NCBI RefSeq assembly: GCF_000165675.1
Contig: NZ_AEIZ01000015.1
Location: forward strand, 248,001-312,000
Length of the DNA: 64,000 nt
DNA from: Leuconostoc fallax KCTC 3537
Lineage (GTDB): Bacteria; Bacillota; Bacilli; Lactobacillales; Lactobacillaceae
Direction of reading: 5' to 3'
The notes beneath the pieces were generated by a model. The model had not been told where the DNA came from. It ran no database searches and saw only the letters and a program-made list of their open reading frames with translations. Below are positions 37,147 to 48,204 of the stretch, one piece after another (the first letter of the stretch is position 1; every line of letters starts with the position of its first letter). The translations under genes and the position numbers were made by a program.

Positions 37147-38687
37147 TCATATTCTCATCCAAGCAAACGTTCTTTTGAATAAATTGACGGTATAACTACT
37201 ACTCAAAGTCGCTAAAATAAATATTACAGGCAAAAATTGAATCAAATAACGACTTCGACCACCTTCAAAAATTAACAAGTACACGAAAGCACCTATTATT
37301 GATAATCTCAGTACTTGAGCCAACTTATGATGATAATTAAATCCAAAAGCCATTAAACCAAGTATAAAAATCCAAATCCATTGTGCAATATATCTAAAAT
37401 CTGCCACATACTTCCCCTTAGGGTAAACTAAGTTTTTGAAGAAGCGAGATTTATCCTGTTTATCTAATTTAGATTGGATAAAATGGCCTTCAATTAGCCA
37501 GGCAAAAGTACCATCGCTCGTATTTTTATTATGTTTATGCAGTAAAAATTTTAGATAACCAAAAATACCAAGTTTAGCAAGGCGTTGCTTCAAAATATTT
37601 TCTGAATATGTCACTTTATCTTCATATGCTGAGCGTTTAGCCATTTCGATATTATCTTTAGGGTTATAGCCACCATCCCCAGAAAGGCCCATGCTAATAA
37701 AGTGAATTGGTGGCATGTTGTCACCTTTCCTAATTTGAATATAGTCCTGCTTGTTAATTTGTTGTTGCCCATAAGTTACCGTTACAAACATAGTTAGTAA
37801 CATCAAGGTAACCGCACTAATACTATAAATCAAAATTTTGAACTGCTTTAAATATAGTGCCCTTAACATACCTAACAATTCAATTAAGATAATTGCAACA
37901 ACAGGTACGATAGCCGATGGTTTGATAAAATACGTCAAAGCTACTAAAATACCACCTAATCCCATTATTAGAATAGATGACATACGTTGTTGTCGTTGTG
38001 CGATAACATAGCACAATAGATAGCTCGACACCAACGGTAGTACCCATGTGTCTGAGTATGGCACAATAATCATCGGGAAGACCAACAAAAAATGGATTGC
38101 AGATATAATGCCCAAATCACTTTTGTCCGATCGATAATACTAATAGTGATTGTATTTAATATAATGGATATATCAACCAAAATTAAAGTCACTATATCAA
38201 ATAATAACCATGAATGGTTACTAAAATATACCGCAATATGATGTTGTATTAATAACAACGGTAAATTATTAGTACTTAAACTAAAATAAGAAACCAGCTC
38301 ATCATCAGTCGTATTCGTTAATGCACTATGAATAGCACCCGGATCAAAACCAATTGCTGGATGTGTCGCAAAAACAAAGAGCAGTTGTAAACCAACAACC
38401 AACATAAAAAGAATTGGTGCCGTTATTTTACCTTTAATATAAAATATAAAGTTAAAGCAATACCTAATTCTTTTATCAATCACTATGCCAATAATTGCGC
38501 CAACAACTAACAAAATAAAAGCGATACTTAACCATGTTGTTTTTTCACCAATCACTTGACGCGCCACATTATCACCTAAAGTCAAATTAGGCGATACTAA
38601 TGCAAAATATAAGGTTAAAAACAAAAAACTAAATAGTGCTAGAATAATTTTGTTTATTAGGCTATAGGCGGTAGATTTCAGTGCCAT
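37147..38687 (-). CDS. XrtG-associated polytopic membrane glycosyltransferase (TIGR03766-like; one frameshift)
   Basis: 513 residues after correction, about 12 helices. An extracytoplasmic loop with HPAIGFDPGAIHSALTN carries acidic residues where GT-C enzymes bind metal or polyprenyl phosphate; a second soluble loop lies around GLSGDGGYNPKDNIEMAKR. One T missing from the T6 run near 38085-38090 splits it. It is the last gene of the XrtG unit, and I recall this family (TIGR03766) being defined by proximity to exosortase G. Probably transfers a sugar from a lipid carrier; unproven. Confidence 0.75.
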
Positions 38688-38706
38688 TCTGTCTCCTTAC
38701 CAATCA

Positions 38707-40409
38707 TTATTCTAATGAAATACAACATGTCCGAGTTGGTGACTCAGAAACTTCAATACGGATAAGGTGACAACTGATATCTACTAATGACTGAGATAAA
38801 CGATCAAAAACAAAATCCGTAAAGTTTTCTAATGTCGGATTAATTTCGTTAAATGGTGCGACATCGTTAAGTGTTTGATTTGAGAAAGCTGATAATTGTT
38901 GTTCAATAATCGCTTCAACAACTTCAAATTTTACTAAATCATCACCTTCTTTTACTTCGCAAATGATTTCCCAAGTATGTGGATGGACAACGCCTCTCCC
39001 ACTATCCCATTGAACAGCATGACTTGCATTGAGATAGGTTTTAAATTTATAACTACGACTCTTCATCATATTTCTTATTCCTTTTTTAAAACGATCATAA
39101 TCATGCCAAACCACTTGTTTCACTGATTTTTTTTCATCTGCAAAACTTCTAGATTGCCATTGTGCAGGGATGATAATGGTATTAATAATGCCAATAAATC
39201 GTATCATTGCACAAAGCATATTGTAAGTTGGCAATGTAAAGATAACCCACCATTTTTTCTAAAAAATCGGCTTTCTTGATCAAAATGGCGTAACAAAATA
39301 CTAATACTAATAAAATTAATTAATGAATTGAACACATATAACAAGTACATGAAAATAATGGATAACGCAATAATGAGCGGCGAATAACCAAAGAAGATTA
39401 AAACAAATAACGCAGCAATCCAAATCGTTCTTGGAAAAATGAATGTATGATCAAACATTAAGCGACCCACCATAAAGTTCTGAAAGAAATCAGTTATTCT
39501 TAGTGTGTCTTTCATAAAATGTCGTGTTACTTCGATTTCGCCACGTTGCCACCTTTGCCGCTGAACGTATAGTTCATCCAACCCTGAAATAGGTTCGACA
39601 TAAAAAATTGCATCATAACAGAGCTTAACTGCGCTACCTAAGCGTTCTCGCAGTTGAAATGTCATATCGGCATCTTCTCCAACTGTCTGCGTATTATACA
39701 AATAAGTGCCTAACAACGCTTCTCTACGAAATGCTGAAAATGCACCTGACATCGTAAACAATTCATTGCGCGCTGATTCAATATTTCGACCAGCCAGAAA
39801 GGATTGCGCATATTCATAATACTCGTTATTGCGTAATATGCTCAAGAAGATATTTTTAGTAGCATTGATATCTTCTTTTTTAGTCAGAACTGTTCCCGTT
39901 ACTGCAGCATCATGTTGATTATTTTCAAAATGCAAAACTAGATTGTATAACGCATTTTCTTCTAAAACGCCATCTGTATCCAGGTTGACAATATATTGCC
40001 CGGTACTATTATAGATGGCAGCATTCAATGCTTGTGACTTTCCCTTGTTGGTATTCATCCATTGAATACGTAAGTCAGAAAACGCTTGTTGTGCACGGCT
40101 GTATTCATCAAAACTACTGTCGGTACTATGATTATTAGCCACAATCACTTGAATTAATTGATTCGGATAAGTGGAATTATGGATTGAAGCAATACATGCA
40201 TAAAGTGTTTTTGAGGAATTATAAACAGGAAGAATCACCGAAATCATCGGCAATTTTTCAGGAACAATGATGTCTTTTTTGGTATACCCTTGTTTCATGA
40301 GTGTTAAAAAATGCCACGAAGTTGGTAAAATTTCAAACACAATTGGAATTAATAACCATGTTAACCAAAAGCCCATATTAAAAATTAAATGGTCAAATAC
40401 AATATTCAT
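38707..40409 (-). CDS. XrtG-associated GT2 glycosyltransferase fused to a PTPS-like domain (one frameshift)
   Basis: 567 residues after correction. GT2 part (TIGR03111-like): ISVILPVYNSSKTLYACIAS, LDTDGVLEEN (DXD), GEDADMTFQLRER and QRQRWQRGE (QxxRW of processive enzymes), flanked by helices. C-terminal about 150 residues (from YKFKTYLNASHAVQW, with HPHTWEIICEV) resemble 6-pyruvoyl-tetrahydropterin synthase (TIGR03112-like). One A missing from the A6 run near 39255-39260 separates them into two frames; corrected, the junction reads FFRKKWWVIFTLPTYNM. It abuts xrtG without a gap. Confidence 0.82.
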
Positions 40410-41005
40410 TTATCTGATCTCCTGCTGCAGACCACGTCCAAATTTTTGAATAATTTGGCCACGGGTAAATACTTGATAATATAATATAATCGCTAAAATA
40501 TAGAAGATAATTCGGCCAAGAATAGAGTGTGCGACGTAGAAAGCATCTGAACCGAAATAGTAAATAACAATGGCAACAAACGATAAACGAATAATATTTG
40601 CCAAAAAAATCCAAATTGTCCCAGCAACCATTAAGAGAAAACGATTTTTCAGTGTATATACAGGATAAAAAGCAATTAATGAACCAAAAGCCATTGTTTC
40701 AATAATTCCGGAACATTCATAATCAATAAATAATAAATTCATATGTTGATGATTCATGATCTCAATCAAATGTGATGCATAATGCACACTAAAAAGACCT
40801 GTTAAATACCCGACAACACTGACGCCTTTGGTTACAATAGTTGAAAATAACCATATACCATAAGGTTTACTCAATAAAGCTAAAATAATAAACAAGCCAA
40901 TACTACCAACTAAAAATAAAAAGCATGGGTTTTCGCACGTTTCAAAACAGACAATAAATATAACCAAACAATAATAATCAAAATAATGGTTGTTTTCAAA
41001 ATCAT
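40410..41005 (-). CDS. xrtG: Exosortase family protein XrtG (one frameshift near the start)
   Basis: 198 residues after correction, about seven helices. Catalytic set of exosortases: Cys in DYECSGIIETMAFGSL, Arg in FLANIIRLSFVAI and His in YVAHSILGRIIFY. The probable start is the ATG at 41005, overlapping the upstream stop (ATGA) and following GGAGCAACG. From there MILKTTIILIIIVWLYLL runs to one missing T in a T5 run near 40910-40914. The alternative frame's N-terminus (MEQRYDFENN) is not membrane-like. It is thought to cut and transfer Firmicu-CTERM proteins, one of which is encoded directly upstream. Confidence 0.88.
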
Positions 41006-41730
41006 ATCGTTGCTCCATTTTTTCGTAAGCGATACTTTTTCATTAACGGTAAGCTAATGACAGCCATCCCTAAGCCAACCATGGCAATCAGAATTGGTCC
41101 CGAAGAAGCACCAGAATAATCAGCTGAAACATTACCGTTGAAGAAAATCGTGCCACCATTACTGCCATGGAAAGTGATATTTGTTTGTGATGGTAAATCA
41201 CTGCCATATACTTCTTTAACTGTAGCCATCGGTATTTTTAGTTCCCAGCGATCATTATACTTACCGTTAGCAGCTTGACGTTCAAGGTACCCATCGCCTA
41301 CACCATTAACTGATTTATACGAATTGGCATCGTAAATATTACCGACAGAAAAATGGACCGAACTATTATCAGGGCGATAGCCTGGAAAATAAATTTGCAC
41401 GTACATGTCATGCCCGCCAATTGAAAGATAATAACTACCTGACTTAGCATCGTAATCATTCGTCGATTCCTTTGAATCCGGACTAAATAATTTAGGTGCC
41501 ATACTCATGTAAATGTAAATATTATCTTCGTCAACAAACAAGCCTACTTGACGCATATTATTGGGATAACTCGGGCTTGCCGCAAATTCTTGAACAGAAC
41601 CTACACTACCCCAATCCGAAAAATTACCATCGATATTAATACTATTGGCACTAGCAGTATGCGATACCAATACAAATCCTAAAACCAAGCCCACACCTAA
41701 CAAAATGTAGTCACAAATTACTTTTTTCAT
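41002..41730 (-). CDS. Firmicu-CTERM domain surface protein, predicted XrtG substrate
   Basis: 242 residues. Signal peptide (KKVICDYILLGVGLVLGFVL, cut after SHTASA), then INIDGNFSDWGSV, a motif common to carbohydrate-binding/DOMON-like beta-sandwich domains. The C-terminus has a helix GPILIAMVGLGMAVISLPLM followed by the basic tail KKYRLRKNGATI, matching a CTERM sorting signal. Coupled to xrtG by an ATGA overlap. Downstream glycosyltransferases suggest it is glycosylated or anchored to a glycan carrier after processing. Confidence 0.85.
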   Translation of the reverse strand: MKKVICDYILLGVGLVLGFVLVSHTASANSINIDGNFSDWGSVGSVQEFAASPSYPNNMRQVGLFVDEDNIYIYMSMAPKLFSPDSKESTNDYDAKSGSYYLSIGGHDMYVQIYFPGYRPDNSSVHFSVGNIYDANSYKSVNGVGDGYLERQAANGKYNDRWELKIPMATVKEVYGSDLPSQTNITFHGSNGGTIFFNGNVSADYSGASSGPILIAMVGLGMAVISLPLMKKYRLRKNGATI

Positions 41731-41766
41731 AAGAACTCCTACTATTACAAATATTCAGTATAACTT

Positions 41767-41792
41767 AAAAAGACGAGCCTTGGTAGCCCGTC
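41767..41792 (-). terminator. Terminator upstream of the Firmicu-CTERM/xrtG unit
   Basis: 8-bp stem 41771-41778 / 41785-41792 with one G-U and a T-run on the minus strand, overlapping the stop of the membrane-protein gene. It separates that gene from the xrtG unit. Confidence 0.65.
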
Positions 41793-43563
41793 TACTTTTC
41801 TTTTACCATTATTATTTGTAAGCTTCGCGCAAGGACTAATAACCAAGCTAAGGCAGTAAGTATGCTGACCATCTTAAAAATATAACTCGGCTGATAGCCA
41901 ATTTCAAAAATATTGGCACCTTTCTGCTGCTTTACCTCAACTGCACCAATGATATTGGCCTTTAATCCTCGACTAGATATGCGTTTATGATTAAACGTCG
42001 TCACACTATGCGTATATTTATAAACTGGTAGAATAACATTTCTCACTTGATTACCTTGCCAGGATAATACCAAATGCTGTTGCTGGTTAACTGATTTATT
42101 GACCTTAATATTGTTTAAGAATGTTGCTTTAATATTTGCACGATATGGTTTGAAACTATTTTTTGCCATAAATTACCTTGTTGCTGAATCGGTAAATAAT
42201 CTGGTGTGCCCTTTTGAAGAATCGTAAATGGTTTTCCAAGATTTTTATCTTTAAAAGCAGCTCGAATAACGTCAGGATTTTTATCTTTATATATAATCTT
42301 ATTACGGTAGGTTAGAACGTTATCCGACAACCACTTTTGGCTAATTGTTACCTTCTTTTGAAGGTTGAATGTCGTTAATAAAACCACAATCAGTACCATG
42401 ACCGTTGTTAAATGGCTTATTTTTTGACCAAAGTTACTACTCAAAGTCAGACTTACTGCCAATAATAATAGAACGTTCGATAATATAACAAGCCTAAAGG
42501 GAAATTGCAAAAAGGAATACAAAACGGGTAAGTGCTTGCCAATTGTATTCCATGGCATTATATCACTGGATAACAATAAAAAAGTAGCACCAACGTAAGT
42601 TAAAACACGATTAGTAAATGATATGAAAGATGCCCGTTTGAATACTAATAACAATTGTATCGCAAATAAACAAGAAGAAATAAGGCCTAAAGTACCAAAA
42701 CTATCATGGCCCCAACTAAAACTCGTTGCGACAGCCTGTAAATCATACTGTGGATATGGCTTTAGTAAATTATCGGATCCATAAATATCCAACATACCAC
42801 CCCAGATATTACCGGTTAAGATAATCGTTAAACCCACTGCTAAACAACCATCACGCACGAAAGCAACCTTATGTCGCGTTGTAAAAAGCCCCACTAAAGC
42901 AAATGGTATTAACACTAGTACCGAAAATAAGGCGCTCAACATATGAGTTTGTATCATAATGGCCATAACAATAGCTAAGGCACCGTAATGAATTTTAGCA
43001 TCTTGGCGTTTTAACATTGGCAACGCCTGCATAATGACATACGGTATTAAGACCGCGCCCCATGCGCTAAATTTCTGTGAATCACTCCATGCCGTTACCC
43101 AATAGCTGTTCATATAAACAATCGCCATTAACGTTGCAACATTATTCTTCGCACCGGCGTATTTGGATAACTTATAAAAGCCAAAACCAGCTACAAAATT
43201 GAGTAAAATATTTGTAATGATTTGGTACTTAAACCAGCTATTAACAAGTGCAAGCACCGCACCATTCAAGTAAGCAACCACAGGACCATATAAAGCATTT
43301 ACAATTCGGCCGCTTTGATTAAAACCATATAAACTCATGAAATAGCTAAAGTGCCCAGTTTTTATTTGCATCGCCGTGTCATAGAAGCGATTAAAATGAA
43401 ATATCGAATCCGCACCCAAAATAATAGCATGAAAATAAATTTGTGGCACAATCAACAAAATACTAAACAACAAAATGATCAGAACTGATTGTATCTTATG
43501 TTGTTGAATGGACTTGGTTAGCCTTCTCAAGATACACCTCCTGATGTCTCCATTGAAATTCAT
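41792..43563 (-). CDS. PTPS_related-type (YfhO-like) membrane protein A (one frameshift)
   Basis: 590 residues after correction, about 11 helices and a C-terminal extracytoplasmic domain followed by one helix. The first loop holds GADSIFHFNRFYDTAMQIK, an acidic GT-C-like motif. Paralogue of the gene at 43938-45721 over its whole length (e.g. SGRIVNALYGP, QTHMLSA, KPFTILQKGTPDYLP), but clearly diverged in sequence. One A missing from the A6 run near 42160-42165 splits it; corrected, it reads NLWQKNSFKPYRANIKATF. Likely a membrane glycosyltransferase; substrate unknown. Confidence 0.72.
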
Positions 43564-43589
43564 ATTAAGCAGCTGATATTCAATATATC

Positions 43590-43895
43590 TTAGCCTAATT
43601 TATTATCGCGTAAAATGCGGTCCATTTCCTTTTGCATTTCAGGTGTCTTAACCCATTCTTCCCAACCATCATATTCTAATGGTAATGCCTCGTAATGCTC
43701 ATTAATGTACTTTTCCACAGCCAATACATGCTGTGTTCGCGGAATATTCACTTTCAGTATTCGAACTTCTTTAATGTAGCCGTGATCTGCTGCATATTCT
43801 GCTCGACCATTGTGAGGAATACTCCCAAGTTCATAATACTTCGTACCATCTAAGCGCGTTATTTCTTCTATTAAGTTGAATGTTTGATTGCCCAT
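43590..43895 (-). CDS. Small soluble protein of unknown function
   Basis: 101 residues, acidic, no signal peptide or membrane helix, intact. Sequence features: FNLIEEITRLDGTKYYELGS, AVEKYINEHYEALPLEYDG and a C-terminal WEEWVKTPEMQKEMDRIL helix. No family recognised. It lies between two paralogous membrane proteins, 26 bp from the following one, so it probably belongs to the same unit, as a cytoplasmic partner or by insertion of the duplicated gene around it. Confidence 0.7.
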   Translation of the reverse strand: MGNQTFNLIEEITRLDGTKYYELGSIPHNGRAEYAADHGYIKEVRILKVNIPRTQHVLAVEKYINEHYEALPLEYDGWEEWVKTPEMQKEMDRILRDNKLG

Positions 43896-43937
43896 TTTAT
43901 TTATCTACTAGTACTCCTACATTAAATATTAATCATT

Positions 43938-45721
43938 TCATTTTAACACCATATTTTTAGTTAATAAAAATCGAATATGATTAAATAGCTTTATAGCACC
44001 AAATCCTATTAAAATGAACCAACTGATGACCGTCAATCCACTCATATAACGGAATGCACGACTAGGCCGGTAATCTATCTTAAAAGTATTTTTGCCTTTT
44101 ACCTGTTTAACTCTAACGGCACCTACCACTGTTGTTTGAACCTTTGAATTATCAAGCGCCTGATGATTCAAAGACATTTTACTATCAGCATATTTATAAA
44201 CAGGCAATGTAACAACTTTTTTGCTATTACCCTGCCATTTTAATATTAATTGATTATGGCTATCAATTGATTTTGTTACCTTTAGGGGGTTAAAAAATGT
44301 TGCCTTAATATTTTCATTATAGGGATGGAAATTATTATCATCCCATAATTTACTATCTTTATGAGCTGGTAAATAATCAGGTGTACTTTTTTGTAAAATC
44401 GTAAAGGGTTTCCCTAAATTATCGTCTCTAAATGCAGATCTGATAACTGCAGGATCAGTTTTCTTAAAGTTAATATTTATCCTATTCGATAATACATAAT
44501 CTCCATTCCAACTTTTACTGATTCCTGATAAACCTTGAAAATTTAAAGTAAAAAATACTATAGACAATACACTCACAATAGCAATTGGAAGATTAACTGT
44601 TTGAAAATTTTTAACCAGTTCTATCTGAGATAACGTCAAACTAATTGACAATAGAAGCAATATGTTCGAAATAACAACCAATCTAAAAGGAAATTGTAAA
44701 AACGAATCAAGCGCTGGAATGCTATCACCAATAATATTCCAAGGTATAAGACTACTAGAGATTATTAAAAATAATGTACCGATTATGGTAATTAACTTGT
44801 TTTCAAAAGAAATTAGAGATGTTTTTTGAAGAACAAGTACAATTTGAGTAATGAATAAAAATGATGATAAGATACCCAATTTACCAAATGAATCACCACC
44901 ATCCAGTGATAGATTAGTTGATAATGACAATAAATCTGTTTGAGGATGAGGTTGAATTAATTTATTATTACTTGAAACGTCTAAAAATCCCATCCAAACA
45001 TTTCCGGTTAAACATAATGTGAGCAATACGGATGCCACACCATTACGCATAAACAAATATTTTTCAGACGTTAAATAAAACCCTACTAACGCAAATGGTA
45101 TCAATAAGCAAACAGCAAATACAGCACTTAACATATGCGTCTGAATGACTATTGCCATAACAATAGCTAAAGCTAGTATATTAATTTTGGGTTGTCGTTT
45201 ACTAATCATGCCCACGGCTTGCATAGCCACGTATGGCATTAAAGATGCCCCAAACGAAGTAAATTGTTGCGAATGACTCCAACTTGTAATCCAGTATGTG
45301 TTCATATACAAAAAAGCTATTCCAATAGCAATTTCATTATGACTACCTAATTTTCGAGCGAGCTTATAAAAGCCAATACCAGATACAATATTAATCAAAA
45401 TCCCAGATAATACTTGGTACTTAAACCAACTTCCAGATATTAACAATAGTAGTCCATTCAAGTATGCAAACATAGGACCATATAATGCATTTACAATACG
45501 CCCACTTTGATTAAAACCAAATAAACTCATAAAGTAGCTATAGTGTCCTGTTTTAATTTGCATAGCTGTATCATAAAAGCGATTAAAATGAAAAATTGAA
45601 TCGGCACCAAAAATAACTGATTGATCATATATTTGTGGTAACATCATCATAATACTCAATAAGATGATAATTGAAATTGACTTTAAGTTTGACTTTTTAA
45701 AAAATGAATATACATTTTCAC
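43938..45721 (-). CDS. PTPS_related-type (YfhO-like) membrane protein B (one frameshift)
   Basis: 594 residues after correction, same topology as its neighbour: about 11 helices, the loop motif GADSIFHFNRFYDTAMQIK identical, and a C-terminal soluble domain (NENIKATFFNPLKVTKS) plus one helix. Start: GTG at 45721, 8 bases after GGGGAG (ATG at 45715 is the alternative). One T missing from the T6 run near 45699-45704 hides the N-terminus; corrected it reads KMYIHFFKKSNLKS. Product of a tandem duplication with protein A. Confidence 0.72.
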
Positions 45722-45813
45722 GTAGCTAACTCCCCAACAAAATAGTTATATCCCATAAAAAGTCTACCATATTAATCCCTATCAAACTAACCCCATCTTT
45801 GTAATATGATATT

Positions 45814-46518
45814 TTAATTTAGCTTATTTGCTGCTGCTTCGTCCACAATAATCGTCACACTATTATGTTTCTGCAAAATTGAAGCAGGCATCTCTTCAGT
45901 CACCGGGCCATTAATCATTTTTGAAATAGCCTCTGCCTTCGATTCACCATAAGCCATTAACAGAATGTGTTTAGCAGACATCACAGAAGCAATACCCATA
46001 GAAATCGCCTGTGTAGGGACATCTTCTGGCTTTTCAAAGAAACGTGCATTCGCTTCAATTGTTGATGGTTGTAAATCAACCACATGCGTTTTACTCTCAA
46101 AAGATGTTCCAGGTTCATTAAAACCAATATGACCATTATGCCCAATACCCAGTAATTGTAAATCAATTGGATGTTTGTCTATAATTTGGTCATATTCTTT
46201 AGTGGCTAATGCTGTATCCGTTTTTACACCATCAGGAACATATGAATGTTGAAAAGGCTTTTGATTAAATAATTGTTGTGTCATAAAATAGCGATAACTT
46301 TGCGGATTATCCCCTGATAAACCTAAATACTCATCCAAATTAATTGAGATACTATTTGAAAAATCTAAATCACTATTCCGCAGTACTTCATATAGTTTAA
46401 TAGGTGTTGAGCCAGTTGCTAAACCAAATACTTTAGCATCATTTTCTAACGCCTGCTTAAATATATCAAATCCAATTTGTGCGCCTTCTATTTGATTTTT
46501 AACTTTAATTATTTTCAT
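45814..46518 (-). CDS. nagB: Glucosamine-6-phosphate deaminase
   Basis: 234 residues, the short Gram-positive form. [48 protein letters not shown] (catalytic Asp/His/Glu region) and [19 protein letters not shown]. Converts glucosamine-6-P to fructose-6-P and ammonia. Monocistronic; a palindromic HutC/NagR-type site overlaps its 5' region, suggesting induction by amino sugars. No nagA or nagR is in the window. Confidence 0.95.
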   Translation of the reverse strand: MKIIKVKNQIEGAQIGFDIFKQALENDAKVFGLATGSTPIKLYEVLRNSDLDFSNSISINLDEYLGLSGDNPQSYRYFMTQQLFNQKPFQHSYVPDGVKTDTALATKEYDQIIDKHPIDLQLLGIGHNGHIGFNEPGTSFESKTHVVDLQPSTIEANARFFEKPEDVPTQAISMGIASVMSAKHILLMAYGESKAEAISKMINGPVTEEMPASILQKHNSVTIIVDEAAANKLN

Positions 46519-46528
46519 GATAATCTCC

Positions 46529-46550
46529 TATATTGGTCTATACCAATATA
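46529..46550. promoter_or_regulatory. NagR/HutC-type operator before nagB
   Basis: Perfect 9-bp arms TATATTGGT / ACCAATATA around a 4-base centre, 10 bp before the ATG. It matches the TGGT-N4-ACCA pattern of HutC-subfamily GntR repressors such as NagR/YvoA. Confidence 0.75.
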
Positions 46551-46590
46551 TTAACATGTTCATGACCTTTTCTCAAAATAAACGCTTACA

Positions 46591-46622
46591 AAAAAGAGTA
46601 ATTCTTCAGAATTACTCTTTTT
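46591..46622. terminator. Terminator overlapping the end of the 46.6-48.2 kb gene
   Basis: 15-bp perfect arms with a 2-base loop and A5/T5 ends; the arms include the stop codon of the membrane glycosyltransferase gene. Confidence 0.85.
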
Positions 46623-48204
46623 CATATATTGGTATCTTATTGTCATGGTGTTTAACTTTGGAAAGTGTCTTCTTTTCCATTAGAACGTATTGTATATTAT
46701 TACCTTGTGTCATCTGCGTACCGGCAGTAATTATTCGATAATTATTAAATAAATTTTGACGATTAATTGGTGCAACAGATGCTTTAACGAGCTTGGGACT
46801 CACCTTTTGATTAACAGGAACTCGCACAACAACATAATCTACTCTTTTATCATTTAAAGTATGATTAAATGAATGATACATCTCTGGTAATTGTTCATAC
46901 GTCATATTTAAACGATGCCAATAAGGCGTATTGGGTACACTATTAGCTGATAGATAAAAACCGCTATCCAACGTATTAACCATTAAAATACTAGGCTTAT
47001 GATATTTTGCATGCATTATTTTTGCAAAACGCTCCTGAACACTTTTAGATTGCCCATTAAAAGCCTTCTTCTGATCAATAATTGGTGCGCTTCGTAAACT
47101 ACTATTATTCACAAAAGGTGCCAATACTGTCACTGCACAAATAATCAGAGGTAACATTCGACGAGATGTTAGTAACATTCTAGCATCACTAATTGCTAGC
47201 AGCCGTATAATGCCTGTCACTAGAAATGGAAATAGTACCAATGGATAATAAGTTCTAAAAATATGCTGTTCCGCAACAAATATCAGAGACACCAAACACA
47301 TGACAATTTCTAAAGTTATCGCCTTGTTCTTTAGTCCCAAAATGCTCCAGCACACAACAAGTATTAAGGTTGCAACAAAATGGTCTCCGACAAGACGTGC
47401 TAGTATGCGAATCAGCTGTACTATCTGGAATACAAATCCATTTTCATTAGCACCGTAAGCATTTAAATTTTGATAAAAATAAAAATTAATCAATTGTGGC
47501 AATGCATGGTTCATACTAAAAATCAACGCAATAATAGCAGTAACTAAGCCAAAACCAGCTAAAGAACATAAAATGACATACAACAATTTCAAAAAATGTT
47601 TATTAATTAATAATGCAACTGCCGTCCAAATAAAGAATACAACGAAGGGCGCAATTAAAGAATACTTTGACCAGAAAACAAGTGCAAAAGCGATACCAAC
47701 AAAAAAGAAAGATAATAATGAAATATGCTCAATATGACTCTGGTACTTAATATAAACAAGTAATACAAACAGAATCGGTGCAAAGGCAAATTCTTCTGGT
47801 GATCCGCCTAAGACAAAGGCATTATTACCAAGTAAAGCGGCCGGTCCAATTAACCCAAGCCATTCAGGTTTCAGATAGCCAATCTTTAGATGCCGTGCCA
47901 TATTAAATGTAATGAAATAAACGAATAGTACATTGATGACTTCAAGAATAAATAAACCGAAAAAATTAGTGGAAGAAATAAATGCGGCTAATGCATATAT
48001 GCCATATAATACTGGTCCACGCTGATCAATGATATCTCTAAAAGGTAAAACGCCTTCATGTATTGCTCTACCCATAGTCATCATAGCATTCGTGTCCAAC
48101 CATTGATTCGTATAAAAGACTGGTGAAGCGCCAATACTAAACAAACCCAATATGATTAACAATATTATCGGTATCATAATTGAGATAATTCTAGAAACTT
48201 TCAT
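46612..48204 (-). CDS. GT-C-type polytopic membrane glycosyltransferase
   Basis: 530 residues, intact, 11-12 helices plus a C-terminal soluble domain of about 130 residues. First loop: WLDTNAMMTMGRAIHEGVLP then DIIDQRGPVLYGIYA, the Asp motif of ArnT/GT39/GT87-like enzymes that use polyprenyl-phosphate sugars. It follows the GtrB-like gene with a one-base overlap, so it likely uses the sugar that enzyme loads on the lipid carrier. Acceptor unknown. Confidence 0.8.
   Translation of the reverse strand: MKVSRIISIMIPIILLIILGLFSIGASPVFYTNQWLDTNAMMTMGRAIHEGVLPFRDIIDQRGPVLYGIYALAAFISSTNFFGLFILEVINVLFVYFITFNMARHLKIGYLKPEWLGLIGPAALLGNNAFVLGGSPEEFAFAPILFVLLVYIKYQSHIEHISLLSFFFVGIAFALVFWSKYSLIAPFVVFFIWTAVALLINKHFLKLLYVILCSLAGFGLVTAIIALIFSMNHALPQLINFYFYQNLNAYGANENGFVFQIVQLIRILARLVGDHFVATLILVVCWSILGLKNKAITLEIVMCLVSLIFVAEQHIFRTYYPLVLFPFLVTGIIRLLAISDARMLLTSRRMLPLIICAVTVLAPFVNNSSLRSAPIIDQKKAFNGQSKSVQERFAKIMHAKYHKPSILMVNTLDSGFYLSANSVPNTPYWHRLNMTYEQLPEMYHSFNHTLNDKRVDYVVVRVPVNQKVSPKLVKASVAPINRQNLFNNYRIITAGTQMTQGNNIQYVLMEKKTLSKVKHHDNKIPIYEKE

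Noticed and set aside
38707-39234. PTPS-like part as a stand-alone gene starting near 39234
   Set aside because: Correcting one A6 run extends it in frame from the GT2, and there is no ribosome-binding site at the internal ATG.
41792-45721. Paralogues A and B as an assembly duplication
   Set aside because: They differ throughout at both DNA and protein level, and a different gene lies between them.
43938-45721. PTPS_related membrane proteins as true 6-pyruvoyl-tetrahydropterin synthases
   Set aside because: They are polytopic membrane proteins with a GT-C-like acidic loop; only the family name refers to PTPS.
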